Assembly: GCF_000425385.1 (NCBI RefSeq) | Contig: NZ_KE384360.1 | Location: 6,196 to 70,195, forward strand | Reading direction: 5' to 3' | DNA from: Pseudoduganella violaceinigra DSM 15887 | Lineage (GTDB): Bacteria; Pseudomonadota; Gammaproteobacteria; Burkholderiales; Burkholderiaceae_D | DNA length: 64,000 nt | In this document: piece by piece, positions 17,941 through 26,669 of the stretch | How the letters are laid out: every line of letters begins with the position of its first letter | How positions within the stretch are numbered: position 1 is the first letter of the stretch | The notes under the pieces: model-generated | The model's input: the letters and a program-made list of their open reading frames with translations, nothing else | Database searches by the model: none | Told to the model about the DNA's origin: nothing | Program-made: the position numbers and the translations under genes

Positions 17941-19669
17941 TGTTGCCTATCCATTCCTTGATGACGTTGGCGACGATGCGCGGATCTTCCGCCGCGAGTT
18001 TCTTGGCCAGCGCCAGGTTGTCGCGGTAGGTGCGGGCGGTGTTCTCTTCCATCTTGGCGATCTCCTCCGCCAGCAATTCTTCCGGTGTCGGCCCGCTGGG
18101 CTCGACGATCGGTTCCGGTTCCGGTTCGGGTTCCGGCTCGTTGATCGCGTCGATCTTCTTGAACACCGGACGCAGCATGGGACGCACGATACGCAGCAGG
18201 ATATACAGCAGGATCAGCGCCGTGATCAGGAACTTCGCCAGCTCCTTGGCCAGCGGCAGGTTGGCCGGGTCGCGCCACCATTCCAGCGGCGCTTCCGGTT
18301 CCTTGTCGACGCCGTCAAAGGGCGCATTGGCCACACTGACGGAGTCGCCGCGGTCCTGGTTATAGCCCATGGCTTCCTTGACCAGGCTGTTGATCTTGGC
18401 CATCTCGTCCGCACTCAGCGGTTTCACGATGACCTTGCCGTTTTTATCGATGGTCCGACGATAGTTTACTACGACGCCGACCGTCATGCGCTTCAGGCCG
18501 GCCAATGCCTTCTGTTCGTAGCGCACGGTCTTGTCGACTTCATAATTGGTGGTCGATTCCTTATGGTTGGGGCCGGCTGCCGTGGCGGCGGCGCCCGTGC
18601 CCGGCTGGCCCGGCGCCGCGGCCGTGCCGGGCGGCGTGGTGGTCAGCGGCGCGGTGGCCACGCCCGGCGGCTGGTTCGACAGCGCGCCCGGAATGCCGCC
18701 CGGATTCTGGCTCGAGGTGCCATTGGTTTCGCTGTTTTGCTGGCTGCGGATGGCCGAGGCGGCGGGCGGCGAATTCGGCTTGTAGGTCTCGGCGGCCTGT
18801 TCGATGGCGGAAAAGTCAACATCGGCCACCGCCTCGGCGCGCACATTGCCTTCGCCCACGATGGGAGTGATGATGGACTCGACCTGCTTGATGACCTGCT
18901 TTTGCATCTCCTGCACATACTTGAGCTGGGAGGCGTCGAGGTTTTTGGCGTTGTTGGCGGCGCTGCCGTTCTTGTTCAGGTCGGACACCAGGTTGCCGGC
19001 CTGGTCCACCACGGTGACATTGGCCGGCGACAGTTCCGGCACGGACGAGGCCACCAGGTGCACGATGGCGCTGACCTGGGCCGGCTCGATCATGCGGTTG
19101 GCATGCAGTTGCAGGATCACGGAAGCGGTCGGTTTTTGCTGGTCGCGCACGAAGACGGACGGCTTGGGCAGGGCCAGGTGCACGCGCGCCGATTCGACCG
19201 CGCCGATGGACTGGATCGAGCGCGCCAGCTCGCCTTCCAGCGCGCGCTGGTAATTGACCTGCTCCAGGAACTGGGACACGCCCAGCTTCTGGTTTTCCAT
19301 GACTTCAAAGCCGACATTGCCGCCCTTGGGCAGGCCCTGCTGGGCCAGGCGCAGGCGGACGCTATGCACCTGTTCGGCCGGCACCAGGATGGCCTGGCCG
19401 CCGTCGGCCAGCTTGTACTTGACCTGCATCTGGTCCAGCGCGGCGGTGATGGCGCCGCCGTCCTTGTCCGTGTAGTTGGCGAACAGGACCTTGTAATCGG
19501 CTTCCTTGTTCCACAGCCACAGGATCAGGATCAGCGCCAGGATGCCCGCCACGGCGGCGCCGCGCAGCACCATCTTGCCCATCGGCGTCTGGAAAAAGGC
19601 AAAGCGGCTCCGCAACCCCTGCCGGGCTTCGGGTTCGTCGATATCGATTGGTTCGGCGGCTGCAGCCAT
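17933..19669 (-). CDS. fliF: Flagellar MS-ring protein FliF
   Basis: 578 residues. Two membrane helices are visible, one near residues 30-52 (MVLRGAAVAGILALILILWL) and one near 460-480 (FLITALILLYILLRIVRPML). Conserved stretches include YKVLFANYTDKDGGAITAAL, VNYQRALEGELARSIQSIG and RVHLALPKPSVFVRDQQKP. A Gly/Pro/Ala-rich loop lies around residue 350. FliF forms the MS ring and export housing. It is the first gene of the minus-strand operon fliFGHIJKLMNOPQR, divergent from fliE across 169 bases. Confidence 0.96.
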   Translation of the reverse strand: MAAAAEPIDIDEPEARQGLRSRFAFFQTPMGKMVLRGAAVAGILALILILWLWNKEADYKVLFANYTDKDGGAITAALDQMQVKYKLADGGQAILVPAEQVHSVRLRLAQQGLPKGGNVGFEVMENQKLGVSQFLEQVNYQRALEGELARSIQSIGAVESARVHLALPKPSVFVRDQQKPTASVILQLHANRMIEPAQVSAIVHLVASSVPELSPANVTVVDQAGNLVSDLNKNGSAANNAKNLDASQLKYVQEMQKQVIKQVESIITPIVGEGNVRAEAVADVDFSAIEQAAETYKPNSPPAASAIRSQQNSETNGTSSQNPGGIPGALSNQPPGVATAPLTTTPPGTAAAPGQPGTGAAATAAGPNHKESTTNYEVDKTVRYEQKALAGLKRMTVGVVVNYRRTIDKNGKVIVKPLSADEMAKINSLVKEAMGYNQDRGDSVSVANAPFDGVDKEPEAPLEWWRDPANLPLAKELAKFLITALILLYILLRIVRPMLRPVFKKIDAINEPEPEPEPEPIVEPSGPTPEELLAEEIAKMEENTARTYRDNLALAKKLAAEDPRIVANVIKEWIGNND

Positions 19670-19752
19670 GGGAGATCACTGTGGGTTAATGGGCCTGTTG
19701 CACATTATCAGGCCTTGTTGCGCCCTTTAAAGGCCGGAACAGGCGGCCGTTT

Positions 19753-19769
19753 GCCCTGCTGCTCAGGGC
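19753..19769. promoter_or_regulatory. Hairpin in the fliF-fliE divergent intergenic region
   Basis: GCCCTG-CTGCT-CAGGGC, a 6-bp perfect stem in the 169-base gap from which both fliE and fliF must be transcribed. I could not recognise a sigma-70, sigma-54 or sigma-28 promoter here with confidence. FlhDC-dependent class II promoters are known to drive these genes in related bacteria but their binding site is too degenerate to call by eye. Confidence 0.3.
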
Positions 19770-19838
19770 TATCCCCTTGTGTCATGCCCCTTATTCTGGA
19801 AGCCTGAACACAGGAATTTTGTATCTTGGAGCCAACGA

Positions 19839-20180
19839 ATGAGAACAGGCGGAATAGATTCTAGCCAGATCCAGGCCATGATCGCCCAGCTGCACGCGGC
19901 GGCGACGCGCCCCTCGGCCACGCCGCCAGCGATCCAGACCGAGAAGGTGGTGCAAAAGCCGGACTTCAGCAACGCCCTGAAGGGCGCGCTGGACGCGGTG
20001 CAGGCCAGCCAGGACACGGCGGAAGGCTTGACCAAGCGCTTCCAGATGGGGGACGACTCGGTCAATCTGTCGGACGTGATGATTTCCATGCAAAAAGCCA
20101 GCATCAACTTCCAGGCCACGGTGCAGGTGCGCAACAAGCTGGTGCAGGCCTACCACGACATCATGAACATGCAGGTTTAA
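19839..20180 (+). CDS. fliE: Flagellar hook-basal body complex protein FliE
   Basis: 113 residues. The C-terminal half (DFSNALKGALDAVQASQDTA; VNLSDVMISMQKASINFQAT; VRNKLVQAYHDIMNMQV) is the conserved FliE domain. FliE joins the MS ring to the rod. The ATG at 19839 is preferred over an in-frame start 60 bases upstream because it gives the family-length N-terminus. It is divergent from fliF and convergent with ycgR. Confidence 0.95.
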   Translation: MRTGGIDSSQIQAMIAQLHAAATRPSATPPAIQTEKVVQKPDFSNALKGALDAVQASQDTAEGLTKRFQMGDDSVNLSDVMISMQKASINFQATVQVRNKLVQAYHDIMNMQV

Positions 20181-20185
20181 AGAAG

Positions 20186-20200
20186 AAAGCCCCGGCTTTT
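20186..20200 (+). terminator. Weak terminator-like hairpin after fliE
   Basis: AAAGCC-CC-GGCTTTT six bases past the fliE stop and seven before the ycgR stop. The symmetrical A/T ends would allow either strand to use it. The stem is short, so this is tentative. Confidence 0.35.
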
Positions 20201-20206
20201 CAAGTG

Positions 20207-20968
20207 CTATTCAAGGCCGGCGATGCGGGCGTTGCGTTCGCGCTCGAGCTTGGTGATGTAGCGCTGCACGGCGCTCAGCGAGGAGCGCGACAGGTCGACG
20301 AACTGGCAGCCCAGGCGGCGGTTGGTCTTGTTGTTTAAAAGCGTCAGGTCCAGCGAGTTGCGGATCTGCAGTCCTGTGCTGATGATGCCGATCTCCGGCA
20401 GTTCGATGCGGCAGTCGCCGTACACCTTGCCGATCGTGTCGCCCAGGATCAGGCTGTTGTCCAGGATGGCGATGCCGCCGCAGCTGATATCGGCCAGCGG
20501 GAAGGCCTTGCTGCCGCCGCCCAGTTCGGCCGGCTGCGGGATCGTGGCCAGCACCGGGCTGCTGACCGGCGTGGCCATCCGGTAGAACTCGCGCCGCTGC
20601 AGGCGCACCAGGGTGGCCGGCAGGGGCACCCTGAACGCCGCGCTGCCTTCGTAGGTGAAGGGTTCGATCTGCTCGACGCTGAACATGATGCGGATCTTGT
20701 CCAGCGTGGTTTCGAAGGAGAGGCGCTTGGCGCCGAGGATGCGGCGGTTCTGGTCGGGGCTGATGGAGCAGTCGAGGATCACGTGGCCGCCATCGGCATC
20801 GACATCCAGGATGGAGGTGACGCAGACATCGGCTTCGCCCTTGACCAGCATGCGGATCAGCTGGTTTTTCTCGCCGATGCTGCGCAGCAGGGCAATGATC
20901 TCGCGCCGCGAAGCGACCTCGAAATTGTGCCAGTTCTCTAAATCCGAATCCGAAATATAGCTGTGCAT
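20207..20968 (-). CDS. ycgR: YcgR-type c-di-GMP-binding flagellar brake protein
   Basis: 253 residues from the ATG at 20968. The N-terminal YcgR domain is followed by a PilZ domain whose two c-di-GMP motifs are both present: RREFYR near residues 125-130, and DISCGGIAI about 45 residues later. YcgR slows or biases the motor when c-di-GMP rises. The upstream gene's stop and this ATG share a base (TGATG), so the two are probably translationally coupled. Two GGDEF proteins in the window (28442 and 59306) could supply the ligand; that link is inference. Confidence 0.92.
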   Translation of the reverse strand: MHSYISDSDLENWHNFEVASRREIIALLRSIGEKNQLIRMLVKGEADVCVTSILDVDADGGHVILDCSISPDQNRRILGAKRLSFETTLDKIRIMFSVEQIEPFTYEGSAAFRVPLPATLVRLQRREFYRMATPVSSPVLATIPQPAELGGGSKAFPLADISCGGIAILDNSLILGDTIGKVYGDCRIELPEIGIISTGLQIRNSLDLTLLNNKTNRRLGCQFVDLSRSSLSAVQRYITKLERERNARIAGLE

Positions 20969-21324
20969 CAATGTCCGTTGTCTGGGGATTCAATCGGTAC
21001 GCTGAGGTCCGGCGCCGGTGGCGCTGGCTTGCCAGTCTTTTGCGCTGCTTCGATATGATAAAGCCAGGCTAACAGTTCCGCAATTACACGGTAGAGCAGT
21101 GGCGGGATCTGCTGGTCCAGGTCCACTTCCATCAGCAGCGACACCAGTTCCTTCGATTCGTGGATGTACACGCCGTGCTCGGCCGCCACGGCGATGATCT
21201 GCTCGGCGACCAGGCCGCGTCCTTTGGCGACGACTTTGGGGGCCGCTTGGCCGCTCTTGTAGGCGAGGGCGACCGCGCTTTGCAGCGGCTTGCGCGTGGC
21301 GTCGCTGGCGTCACTCTGTGCCAT
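20968..21324 (-). CDS. FlhB C-terminal-domain-like protein (FlhB2/FhlB type)
   Basis: 118 residues. The central part (AVALAYKSGQAAPKVVAKGR, then AEQIIAVAAEHGVYIHESKE) matches the cytoplasmic substrate-switch domain of FlhB, without FlhB membrane helices. The NPTH autocleavage motif of full FlhB is absent. Stand-alone homologues are known beside flagellar genes, and some can replace the FlhB C-domain. It overlaps the fliK-like gene upstream by 14 bases and ycgR downstream by one base. Its pairing with a second FliK-like protein suggests a role in export switching. Confidence 0.85.
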   Translation of the reverse strand: MAQSDASDATRKPLQSAVALAYKSGQAAPKVVAKGRGLVAEQIIAVAAEHGVYIHESKELVSLLMEVDLDQQIPPLLYRVIAELLAWLYHIEAAQKTGKPAPPAPDLSVPIESPDNGH

Positions 21325-22579
21325 CCTGGCCTTCCGCGTTGATGGCCAGCGAGGTCAGCGGCGCGCCGGCGGCATCCATGGCCTGCTGCAGCGCGCCGGC
21401 CCAGGCGCGCAAGGTGGCGGCCGTGTCTTCCGAGCCGGACTGCACGGCGATATGCACCTGGTCGCCGACCAGGGTGACGTGGGCGGCGACCTGGCCCAGC
21501 ATGGGGAAGCGGAAGCGCACGCCGCTGCGCCAGACGCTGTCGGCGCCCTCGCCCTCGCCGTCGCGGCGGCCGCCCTGGCCGCCGTCGCCGCGCGGCTGTT
21601 CGCGTTCCACCTGCCATTGCATCGGCTGCCCGGGCCAGGCTTCGCCCTGCCATATCACCTTGCCTTGTTCCTGCGTGTGCAATTGCTGGTTGATCATCTG
21701 CGCCGCCGACAGGTCGGGGCCGGCCAGGGCCTTGGCCACGGCCTCGGCCTGGCTGTGCGCGGCGCCCTGGGCCGCGGCCTGACGCTGCATCTGCGGCTCG
21801 CGCTGCAGGTCTTGCAGCGGGCGCTTGCCTTCGGCCCATTCGGCCACATGGGATTCATAGAACAGGCCGCTGTCCCCGAGGGCGCGCTGCAAGCCTTCGC
21901 GCAGCATGCCGGTGTCGGGCGGGCCGCCCGCGCTCAGCGCTGCTTTGCCATTGATGGTGACCGGTACGCCGGGCGTGGTATAGGCCGAGGCCAGGGCGCT
22001 GGCGATGGCGCGCGCGGCCGGGCTCAAGATCGCGGGCGCGGTGTCCTTGCCCAGCGCCGGCAGCTGGTCGGACGGCACCAGGGGCGCCTTGCTGAGCAGG
22101 GCGGCGCCCGGGCTCAGGGCGCGTCCCTGCGCCGCCGCGGCCTGCCCCGTTGCGCCCTCGGCAGGCGGCTGCTTGCCGCTCAGGTTGAGGATGGCCGCTT
22201 CCTGGGCCGGCAGGCGGCCGCCCTCGGCGGGCAGGTCGGGCAGCGCGTCGCCGCCGACGAAGGTGGCCAGCTGGCCGGCCTGGGGATTGCCGCTGCCCAC
22301 TTGCAGGGTGGGCCGCGGCTGGCCGCTGATGACGGTCAGCGGCAGCTCGTCGCCGGCATTGACGCCGGCCGGCAGCAGCATGCGCGCGTTGGTGTCGGCC
22401 AGGCGCACCAGGAAGCTGCCGTCGGTGAATTTGCTGAGGACCTGGGCGGGCAGGGTTTGCCCGACCATTTGCGAGAGCGCGCGCTGGAAGGCTTCCTGGC
22501 GCGGCGCGGCGACCGCCGGCGTGGCGTTGGCAGCGCTGGTGGCGCTGACGCCCCGGACATCCAGGCGCGGCGGCAGCAT
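21311..22579 (-). CDS. Second FliK-like hook-length control domain protein
   Basis: 422 residues. The N-terminus is low complexity. The middle has LVRLADTNARMLLPAGVNAG and DELPLTVISGQPRPTLQV, and the C-terminus has a Flg_hook-like domain (VWRSGVRFRFPMLGQVAAHV; TLVGDQVHIAVQSGSEDTAA; ALQQAMDAAGAPLTSLAIN). It lacks the LNPPDLGPL motif that is clear in FliK at 12861-14303. Its place between fliT and the FlhB-like gene suggests a partner of that protein in specificity control. A cell-envelope role unrelated to hook length cannot be excluded. Confidence 0.78.
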   Translation of the reverse strand: MLPPRLDVRGVSATSAANATPAVAAPRQEAFQRALSQMVGQTLPAQVLSKFTDGSFLVRLADTNARMLLPAGVNAGDELPLTVISGQPRPTLQVGSGNPQAGQLATFVGGDALPDLPAEGGRLPAQEAAILNLSGKQPPAEGATGQAAAAQGRALSPGAALLSKAPLVPSDQLPALGKDTAPAILSPAARAIASALASAYTTPGVPVTINGKAALSAGGPPDTGMLREGLQRALGDSGLFYESHVAEWAEGKRPLQDLQREPQMQRQAAAQGAAHSQAEAVAKALAGPDLSAAQMINQQLHTQEQGKVIWQGEAWPGQPMQWQVEREQPRGDGGQGGRRDGEGEGADSVWRSGVRFRFPMLGQVAAHVTLVGDQVHIAVQSGSEDTAATLRAWAGALQQAMDAAGAPLTSLAINAEGQDGTE

Positions 22580-22593
22580 GGCGGCCGCCCCGC

Positions 22594-22926
22594 TCAGACG
22601 GCGCCGTAGGCGGCGGCCAGGCGCCGTTCAGTGCCGGTGTTGTTGATCAGTTTGGACAGCTGCGCCATCCAGGGCATGGTCAGGTCGCGCACCTGGCGGT
22701 CGTCGTCCAGGATCTGCTTGATCAGGTCCAGCTTCTGCTGGCGCTCGCCGGCGTCGAGCACGACCCTGGCTTCATTGCCGCGCAGCGCGGCGACCTGTTC
22801 CGCCACCTGGGCCTCCAGCGCTTCCAGCCCGTCCCAATCGGCCGCCGCCGCCGCCGCCACCATCTTGTGGCTCAGTGCCGCCATGGCGGCGTAGGCGCGC
22901 AATACTTCCACGTTCGTCATGCTCAT
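22594..22926 (-). CDS. fliT: Flagellar export chaperone FliT
   Basis: 110 residues, helical, with DWDGLEALEAQVAEQVAALR, QQKLDLIKQILDDDRQVRDL and a variable C-terminal helix. FliT is the chaperone for the FliD cap and, in enterobacteria, a negative regulator of FlhDC. Sequence conservation is low, but size and position directly after fliS are canonical. Confidence 0.88.
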   Translation of the reverse strand: MSMTNVEVLRAYAAMAALSHKMVAAAAAADWDGLEALEAQVAEQVAALRGNEARVVLDAGERQQKLDLIKQILDDDRQVRDLTMPWMAQLSKLINNTGTERRLAAAYGAV

Positions 22927-22932
22927 CCTCGC

Positions 22933-23367
22933 TTACATGCTGGCCATGGCGGCTGGCTGGTTGGGGGCCGGGGCGGGCGCGCCGCCGATCTGGTTCCAGG
23001 TGTCGCGCAGGTCGGCCACCAGGCCGCGCACTTCCTCCAGGATGTCGGCATCGTTCTTCAGGTTCGCTTCCAGCAGGCGGCGGCTCAGGTAGTCGTACAG
23101 GGCGTCCAGGTTGAGGGCGATTTCGCCGCCCACTTCCTTGTCCAGGCTGGCGCGCAGGCCGTCGTCGATGATACGGATGGCCTTGGAGATGGCCTTGCCC
23201 TTCTCCTGCACATTGCCCGCCTTCATCTGCGTGATCGCGGTCATGATGGCGGCCAGGGCGCCGTCGTACAGCATGACGATCAGCTTGTGCGGCGAGGCGG
23301 AGGTGACGCCGGTCTCGAGGCCGACTTTGGCATAGGCGTTGACGCCGCGTGGGGTGCTTCCAAACAT
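22933..23367 (-). CDS. fliS: Flagellin export chaperone FliS
   Basis: 144 residues. The start is MFGSTPRGVNAYAKVGLETG, followed by SPHKLIVMLYDGALAAIMTA, with KGKAISKAIRIIDDGLRASL, all typical of FliS. FliS binds the flagellin C-terminus and prevents premature polymerisation. It lies 21 bases after fliD and 6 before fliT. Confidence 0.96.
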   Translation of the reverse strand: MFGSTPRGVNAYAKVGLETGVTSASPHKLIVMLYDGALAAIMTAITQMKAGNVQEKGKAISKAIRIIDDGLRASLDKEVGGEIALNLDALYDYLSRRLLEANLKNDADILEEVRGLVADLRDTWNQIGGAPAPAPNQPAAMASM

Positions 23368-23388
23368 GGTCTCTCCTTCTTCCTGCGA

Positions 23389-26046
23389 TCAGCGGTTGGA
23401 GGCGATGGCCGCCAGCTGCTGCGTCAAATATGCTTGCGTGCCCTGCATCTTGGACAGGGTCGCGTCCAGGCGGGTGAACTGGGTGCGGTAGCGCTTTTCA
23501 ATATCGTCCAGCTTGGTCGAGAAGGCGTCGCGCTGCTTGGCCACATCCTTGATGCTGTTGTTCAAGCCTTCCGTCACGCTGGTCAGCACACCGCCGGTGC
23601 CAAGGAAGGAGGTGGCCAGGTTGTTGAGCTGGTAGGCATAGCCCTGCGAGAAGCCGACCGTCCCGCGGTCGCCCAGGGCGCCGCCGGTGATGTCGATTTT
23701 CAAGCCCTCGGTATCGCTGCCGTCGGCGCCGGTCAGGGTCTGGCCGCTGCCGACCACGGCCTTGCCGCCCAGGGTGCCGGCCACATCGGTGCCGGCCACC
23801 GGGCTGGCGCCGCCGAACACGCTGGCGACGCTGCTGCCGCCGACATCGCTCAGCCCGATGTTCGAGGTCGAGCCATACTTGCTGGAGGACAGCACCAGCT
23901 TGCCATTGCTGTCGATCGAGGCGGCCACGCTGGCGCCGTTCGACGAGAAGGCCGAGGTGCCGTTGATGGACGACTGCACGATCTTGGCCAGGTCGGCCGG
24001 GGTATAGGTGCCGGCCGGGATGGTGACGTTGGCGATGTTCTTCGAATTGCTCGGCGTGCTGTCGTTCAGCGACACCGCCCACACCGTGTTGGCGCCGATG
24101 GTGGTGCTGGGGCCGACCGCTGCCGCGCTGGTCAGGGCGCCCTGGCTGGCCAGGTTGGTGATATTCAGCTCATAGGTGCCGGGCTTGGTCTTGGCGGTCG
24201 AGCTGACAAAGTTGACATTCGGGTCGGTGGCCTTGCCGATCGCGGTAAACAGGCCGGCGATATCGCCGAAATTGCTCTCGATCGCCTTGCCCAGCTTGGC
24301 GTCGTCCAGGTTCAGCGTGCCGTCCTTGGCGAAGGAAATGCCGACCTGGCCCAGATTGGTCAGGCCGCCCGCCAGGCCGGTGATCTGCCCGCTCAGCATG
24401 CGGCGCAGCTGCGCCTGCATCGACTGTGCGGTCGGATCGCCTTGCAGGGCGCCGGCTTTCTTGGTTTCCGGATCGTAGGCGGTGAGCTTTTTCAGCGCGC
24501 CGTTGAGGTCGTTATACGCCTTGACGAAGGACTGCAGGTTGCTCTTCAAGGTGCTGGTGTCGCGCGCCACATTCAGGCTGCTGCTGCCGACCTGGTTGGC
24601 CGTCATGCTGACGCCCTGGATCGCTTCGCTGACCGTGTTCGAGTGGCTGCTGACGGCGATGCCGTTCACGGTCAGCTTGGTGTCCTGCGCGGCCGTGGTC
24701 TGCTGCATCGACTGGCTGCCGCCGGGATCATAGCCGAGCAGCGATTGCAGGGCCGCGTCGGGCGGGTTGCTGCCGTCGCCGCTCAGGCCGATTTTCATCG
24801 AGGCGTTTTCGCCGGTCTTGTTGGACGTCAGCACCAGGTGGTAGGGATTGCTGCTGCCGTCGGACACGATGGTGGCCGTCACGCCCAGGCTGGCCTTGTT
24901 GATCGCATCGGCCACGCCCTGCAGGGTGTTGTTGCTGCTGTCGATCACCACCGAACCGGAGGGCTGGCTGGCGTCCTGGCTGAAGCCGCCGCCCAGCACG
25001 CTGCCGCCGGTGCCGGCAGTCAGGCCGGCGCCGGCCGGGTTGGTGCCGGCGATGGTGATCGGGCTGCCATTGGCCGAGGCCAGGCTGACGCTGCTGGCCG
25101 AGGCATAGCTGGCGCCGGCGTTGGCGGCGCCGGCCGCCGTCTTGGCGCCGCCGGTGACGCCGGTCGCCGTTTCGGTGATGGCGACGCTGGCGCCGCTGGC
25201 GCTGCGGAATTCCAGGGTGCCGGCGGCGGCGCTGCCGGTGAAGGTGATGCCGGCCGCCGCCAGCGCGGTGGCGGTGGCGCCACCGGCATTGGCCAGGTCG
25301 GCGTCCAGCGCGGCGGCGGTGACGCCGGCGCCGGCCGCCACGCCCGCGCCCTGGCTGGCGATCACGGTATTGCCCACTTTCAGGCTATAGGAACCACCGG
25401 CCGCGGTGGCCACGTCGCCAAAGGTCGAGAAGATATTCGCCACGCTGGCGGTGACGCCGGTGGTGGTGCTTTTCTCATTGATGGCGCTGGCCAGGGCGCT
25501 GGCGCTGTTGGTGCTGGCCGAGGTGGCGATCGCCGTGCCGTTGATGCTGAGCGAACCATTGCTGAGGCCATTGGTCAGCATGGCCGAGCTCAAGCCGCTG
25601 CCCTGCAGGCCGAAACTGCCGCTGGCGCTGCCGAACTGAAAGAACAGGGTGGTCGCGCCGCCCAGGCCGATGGTCGAGGTCTTGCTGGCCAGGCCGCTGG
25701 TCATCAGGGTCTGCGCCTGGGCAATCTGCGACACATTGATCTTGTAGTTGCCGGCCACCGCCTTGGCCGAGGCGCTGGCGCTCAGCACGTCCTTGCTGCC
25801 GACGGTGGTGGTCAAGCCCTTGAAGGCGGTGGCCGAATTCAGGCTGCTCAGGGCGCCCTGGAACACGCCGACGGCGCCGCTCAGCTGGCCAAAGGCGCTC
25901 ACCTTGGCCTGGTAGGAGGCGGTCTTCTTGTCGTAGCCCGACAGCGGGGCGGCTTCGGCCGCCATCAGCTTGTCGACGATGTCGTTGACATTCAGGCCGG
26001 AACCGAGACCGGGGGATGACAGTGCTGGGGTGGAAGAAAGGGCCAC
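23389..26046 (-). CDS. fliD: Flagellar filament cap / hook-associated protein 2, FliD
   Basis: 885 residues from a GTG at 26046, chosen because a CAGGAG site lies 7 bases upstream; a TTG at 26067 is in frame but has no such site. The N-terminus (LSSPGLGSGLNVNDIVDKLM) and C-terminus (FSTKLDDIEKRYRTQFTRLD, then LSKMQGTQAYLTQQLAAI) are the conserved FliD ends. The protein is nearly twice the 468 residues of E. coli FliD; the excess is a Gly/Ala/Ser/Thr-rich middle, presumably surface-exposed cap domains. A sigma-28 promoter match lies upstream. Confidence 0.94.
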   Translation of the reverse strand: MALSSTPALSSPGLGSGLNVNDIVDKLMAAEAAPLSGYDKKTASYQAKVSAFGQLSGAVGVFQGALSSLNSATAFKGLTTTVGSKDVLSASASAKAVAGNYKINVSQIAQAQTLMTSGLASKTSTIGLGGATTLFFQFGSASGSFGLQGSGLSSAMLTNGLSNGSLSINGTAIATSASTNSASALASAINEKSTTTGVTASVANIFSTFGDVATAAGGSYSLKVGNTVIASQGAGVAAGAGVTAAALDADLANAGGATATALAAAGITFTGSAAAGTLEFRSASGASVAITETATGVTGGAKTAAGAANAGASYASASSVSLASANGSPITIAGTNPAGAGLTAGTGGSVLGGGFSQDASQPSGSVVIDSSNNTLQGVADAINKASLGVTATIVSDGSSNPYHLVLTSNKTGENASMKIGLSGDGSNPPDAALQSLLGYDPGGSQSMQQTTAAQDTKLTVNGIAVSSHSNTVSEAIQGVSMTANQVGSSSLNVARDTSTLKSNLQSFVKAYNDLNGALKKLTAYDPETKKAGALQGDPTAQSMQAQLRRMLSGQITGLAGGLTNLGQVGISFAKDGTLNLDDAKLGKAIESNFGDIAGLFTAIGKATDPNVNFVSSTAKTKPGTYELNITNLASQGALTSAAAVGPSTTIGANTVWAVSLNDSTPSNSKNIANVTIPAGTYTPADLAKIVQSSINGTSAFSSNGASVAASIDSNGKLVLSSSKYGSTSNIGLSDVGGSSVASVFGGASPVAGTDVAGTLGGKAVVGSGQTLTGADGSDTEGLKIDITGGALGDRGTVGFSQGYAYQLNNLATSFLGTGGVLTSVTEGLNNSIKDVAKQRDAFSTKLDDIEKRYRTQFTRLDATLSKMQGTQAYLTQQLAAIASNR

Positions 26047-26082
26047 GGCAAACTCCTGAGGAAACAAGATAAGTCTAACTTG

Positions 26083-26109
26083 TTTACGGCAGATTCAAAG
26101 GGGACTTGA
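26083..26109 (-). promoter_or_regulatory. Sigma-28 (FliA) promoter for fliD-fliS-fliT
   Basis: On the minus strand: TCAAGTCC, 11 bases, GCCGTAAA, ending 36 bases before the fliD GTG. The -10 box is identical to the one before flgK and the spacing is exact. It lies after the flaG terminator, so fliD can be transcribed independently of fliC-flaG. Confidence 0.72.
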
Positions 26110-26179
26110 GAGGGGGAAATACCTGTTTGTTCGTGGCCGAAATGGCAAGGATGCACGGATATAGCATAACGAAAAAAAG

Positions 26180-26212
26180 CCCGGGCTGCCGCAAGGCAGG
26201 CCGGGCTTCTGT
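26180..26212 (-). terminator. Intrinsic terminator after flaG
   Basis: A near-perfect 13-bp stem (AGCCCGG-type arm, GCAA/TTGC loop, one mismatch) followed on the minus strand by TTTTTTT. It lies 11 bases past the flaG stop. Confidence 0.85.
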
Positions 26213-26222
26213 GTCGCGCCGC

Positions 26223-26594
26223 TCAGGCTTCCTGGTTGACCAGCAAGCCTTTGGCGGGCACCAGGGATTTGGCGAGCTGCAAGGCTTCCGGGGTCGGAAT
26301 CTGGCGCAGCACTTCCTTGGTTTTCTGGTCGATCAGTTTGACGATGGTGCGGTGGCTGTCCTCGTCGATGGAGAATTCCAGGCTTTGCGCCCGCTCCTGG
26401 ATCGACTTGTTCAGCTTGGCGACCGCTTCTTCCACATCCTTCTTGGAAGGCACGGCCTGCTTGGCCTTGACCGCGTCGATGGTTTCCACCGCAGCGGCGG
26501 GGCTGCGGCCTGCCACCGGAAGGGCCACCATCTCGTGGACCGCGCCGCCACGGTCGGCCCGTGGCGCAGTAGCAGTAATCGAATCGATAGTCAT
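26223..26594 (-). CDS. flaG: FlaG family protein
   Basis: 123 residues. The C-terminal FlaG domain is visible as SLEFSIDEDSHRTIVKLIDQ and KTKEVLRQIPTPEALQLAKS. FlaG proteins influence filament length, but their mechanism is not settled. It lies between fliC and fliD. No own promoter is seen; a UUCG hairpin between fliC and this gene suggests it is reached by partial read-through from fliC. Confidence 0.92.
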   Translation of the reverse strand: MTIDSITATAPRADRGGAVHEMVALPVAGRSPAAAVETIDAVKAKQAVPSKKDVEEAVAKLNKSIQERAQSLEFSIDEDSHRTIVKLIDQKTKEVLRQIPTPEALQLAKSLVPAKGLLVNQEA

Positions 26595-26613
26595 GGAGAC
26601 CTCCTACGGAAAA

Positions 26614-26643
26614 TTCCCCGGTCCGGCGAACCGGAGCGGGGAA
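26614..26643 (-). terminator. UUCG-loop terminator-like hairpin between fliC and flaG
   Basis: On the minus strand a 13-bp stem (TTCCCCG-type arms with one mismatch) closed by CCGG-TTCG-CCGG and followed by TTTTCC. It lies 26 bases past the fliC stop and 19 before the flaG start. It could terminate most fliC transcripts or stabilise the fliC 3' end. Confidence 0.65.
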
Positions 26644-26669
26644 GCGCTTTCCAGCTAGCTGTCCGGCGC

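Noticed and set aside
19670..19838. Sigma-54 promoter before fliF (a GG-N10-GC pattern near 19725-19740)
   Set aside because: Only the four invariant bases match; the rest of the TGGCAC/TTGCA pattern is absent, and such matches are common at this GC.
22867..26019. A 1050-codon plus-strand open frame opposite fliS and fliD
   Set aside because: It is the antisense of FliD and consists of Gly/Ala/His repeats without recognisable domains.
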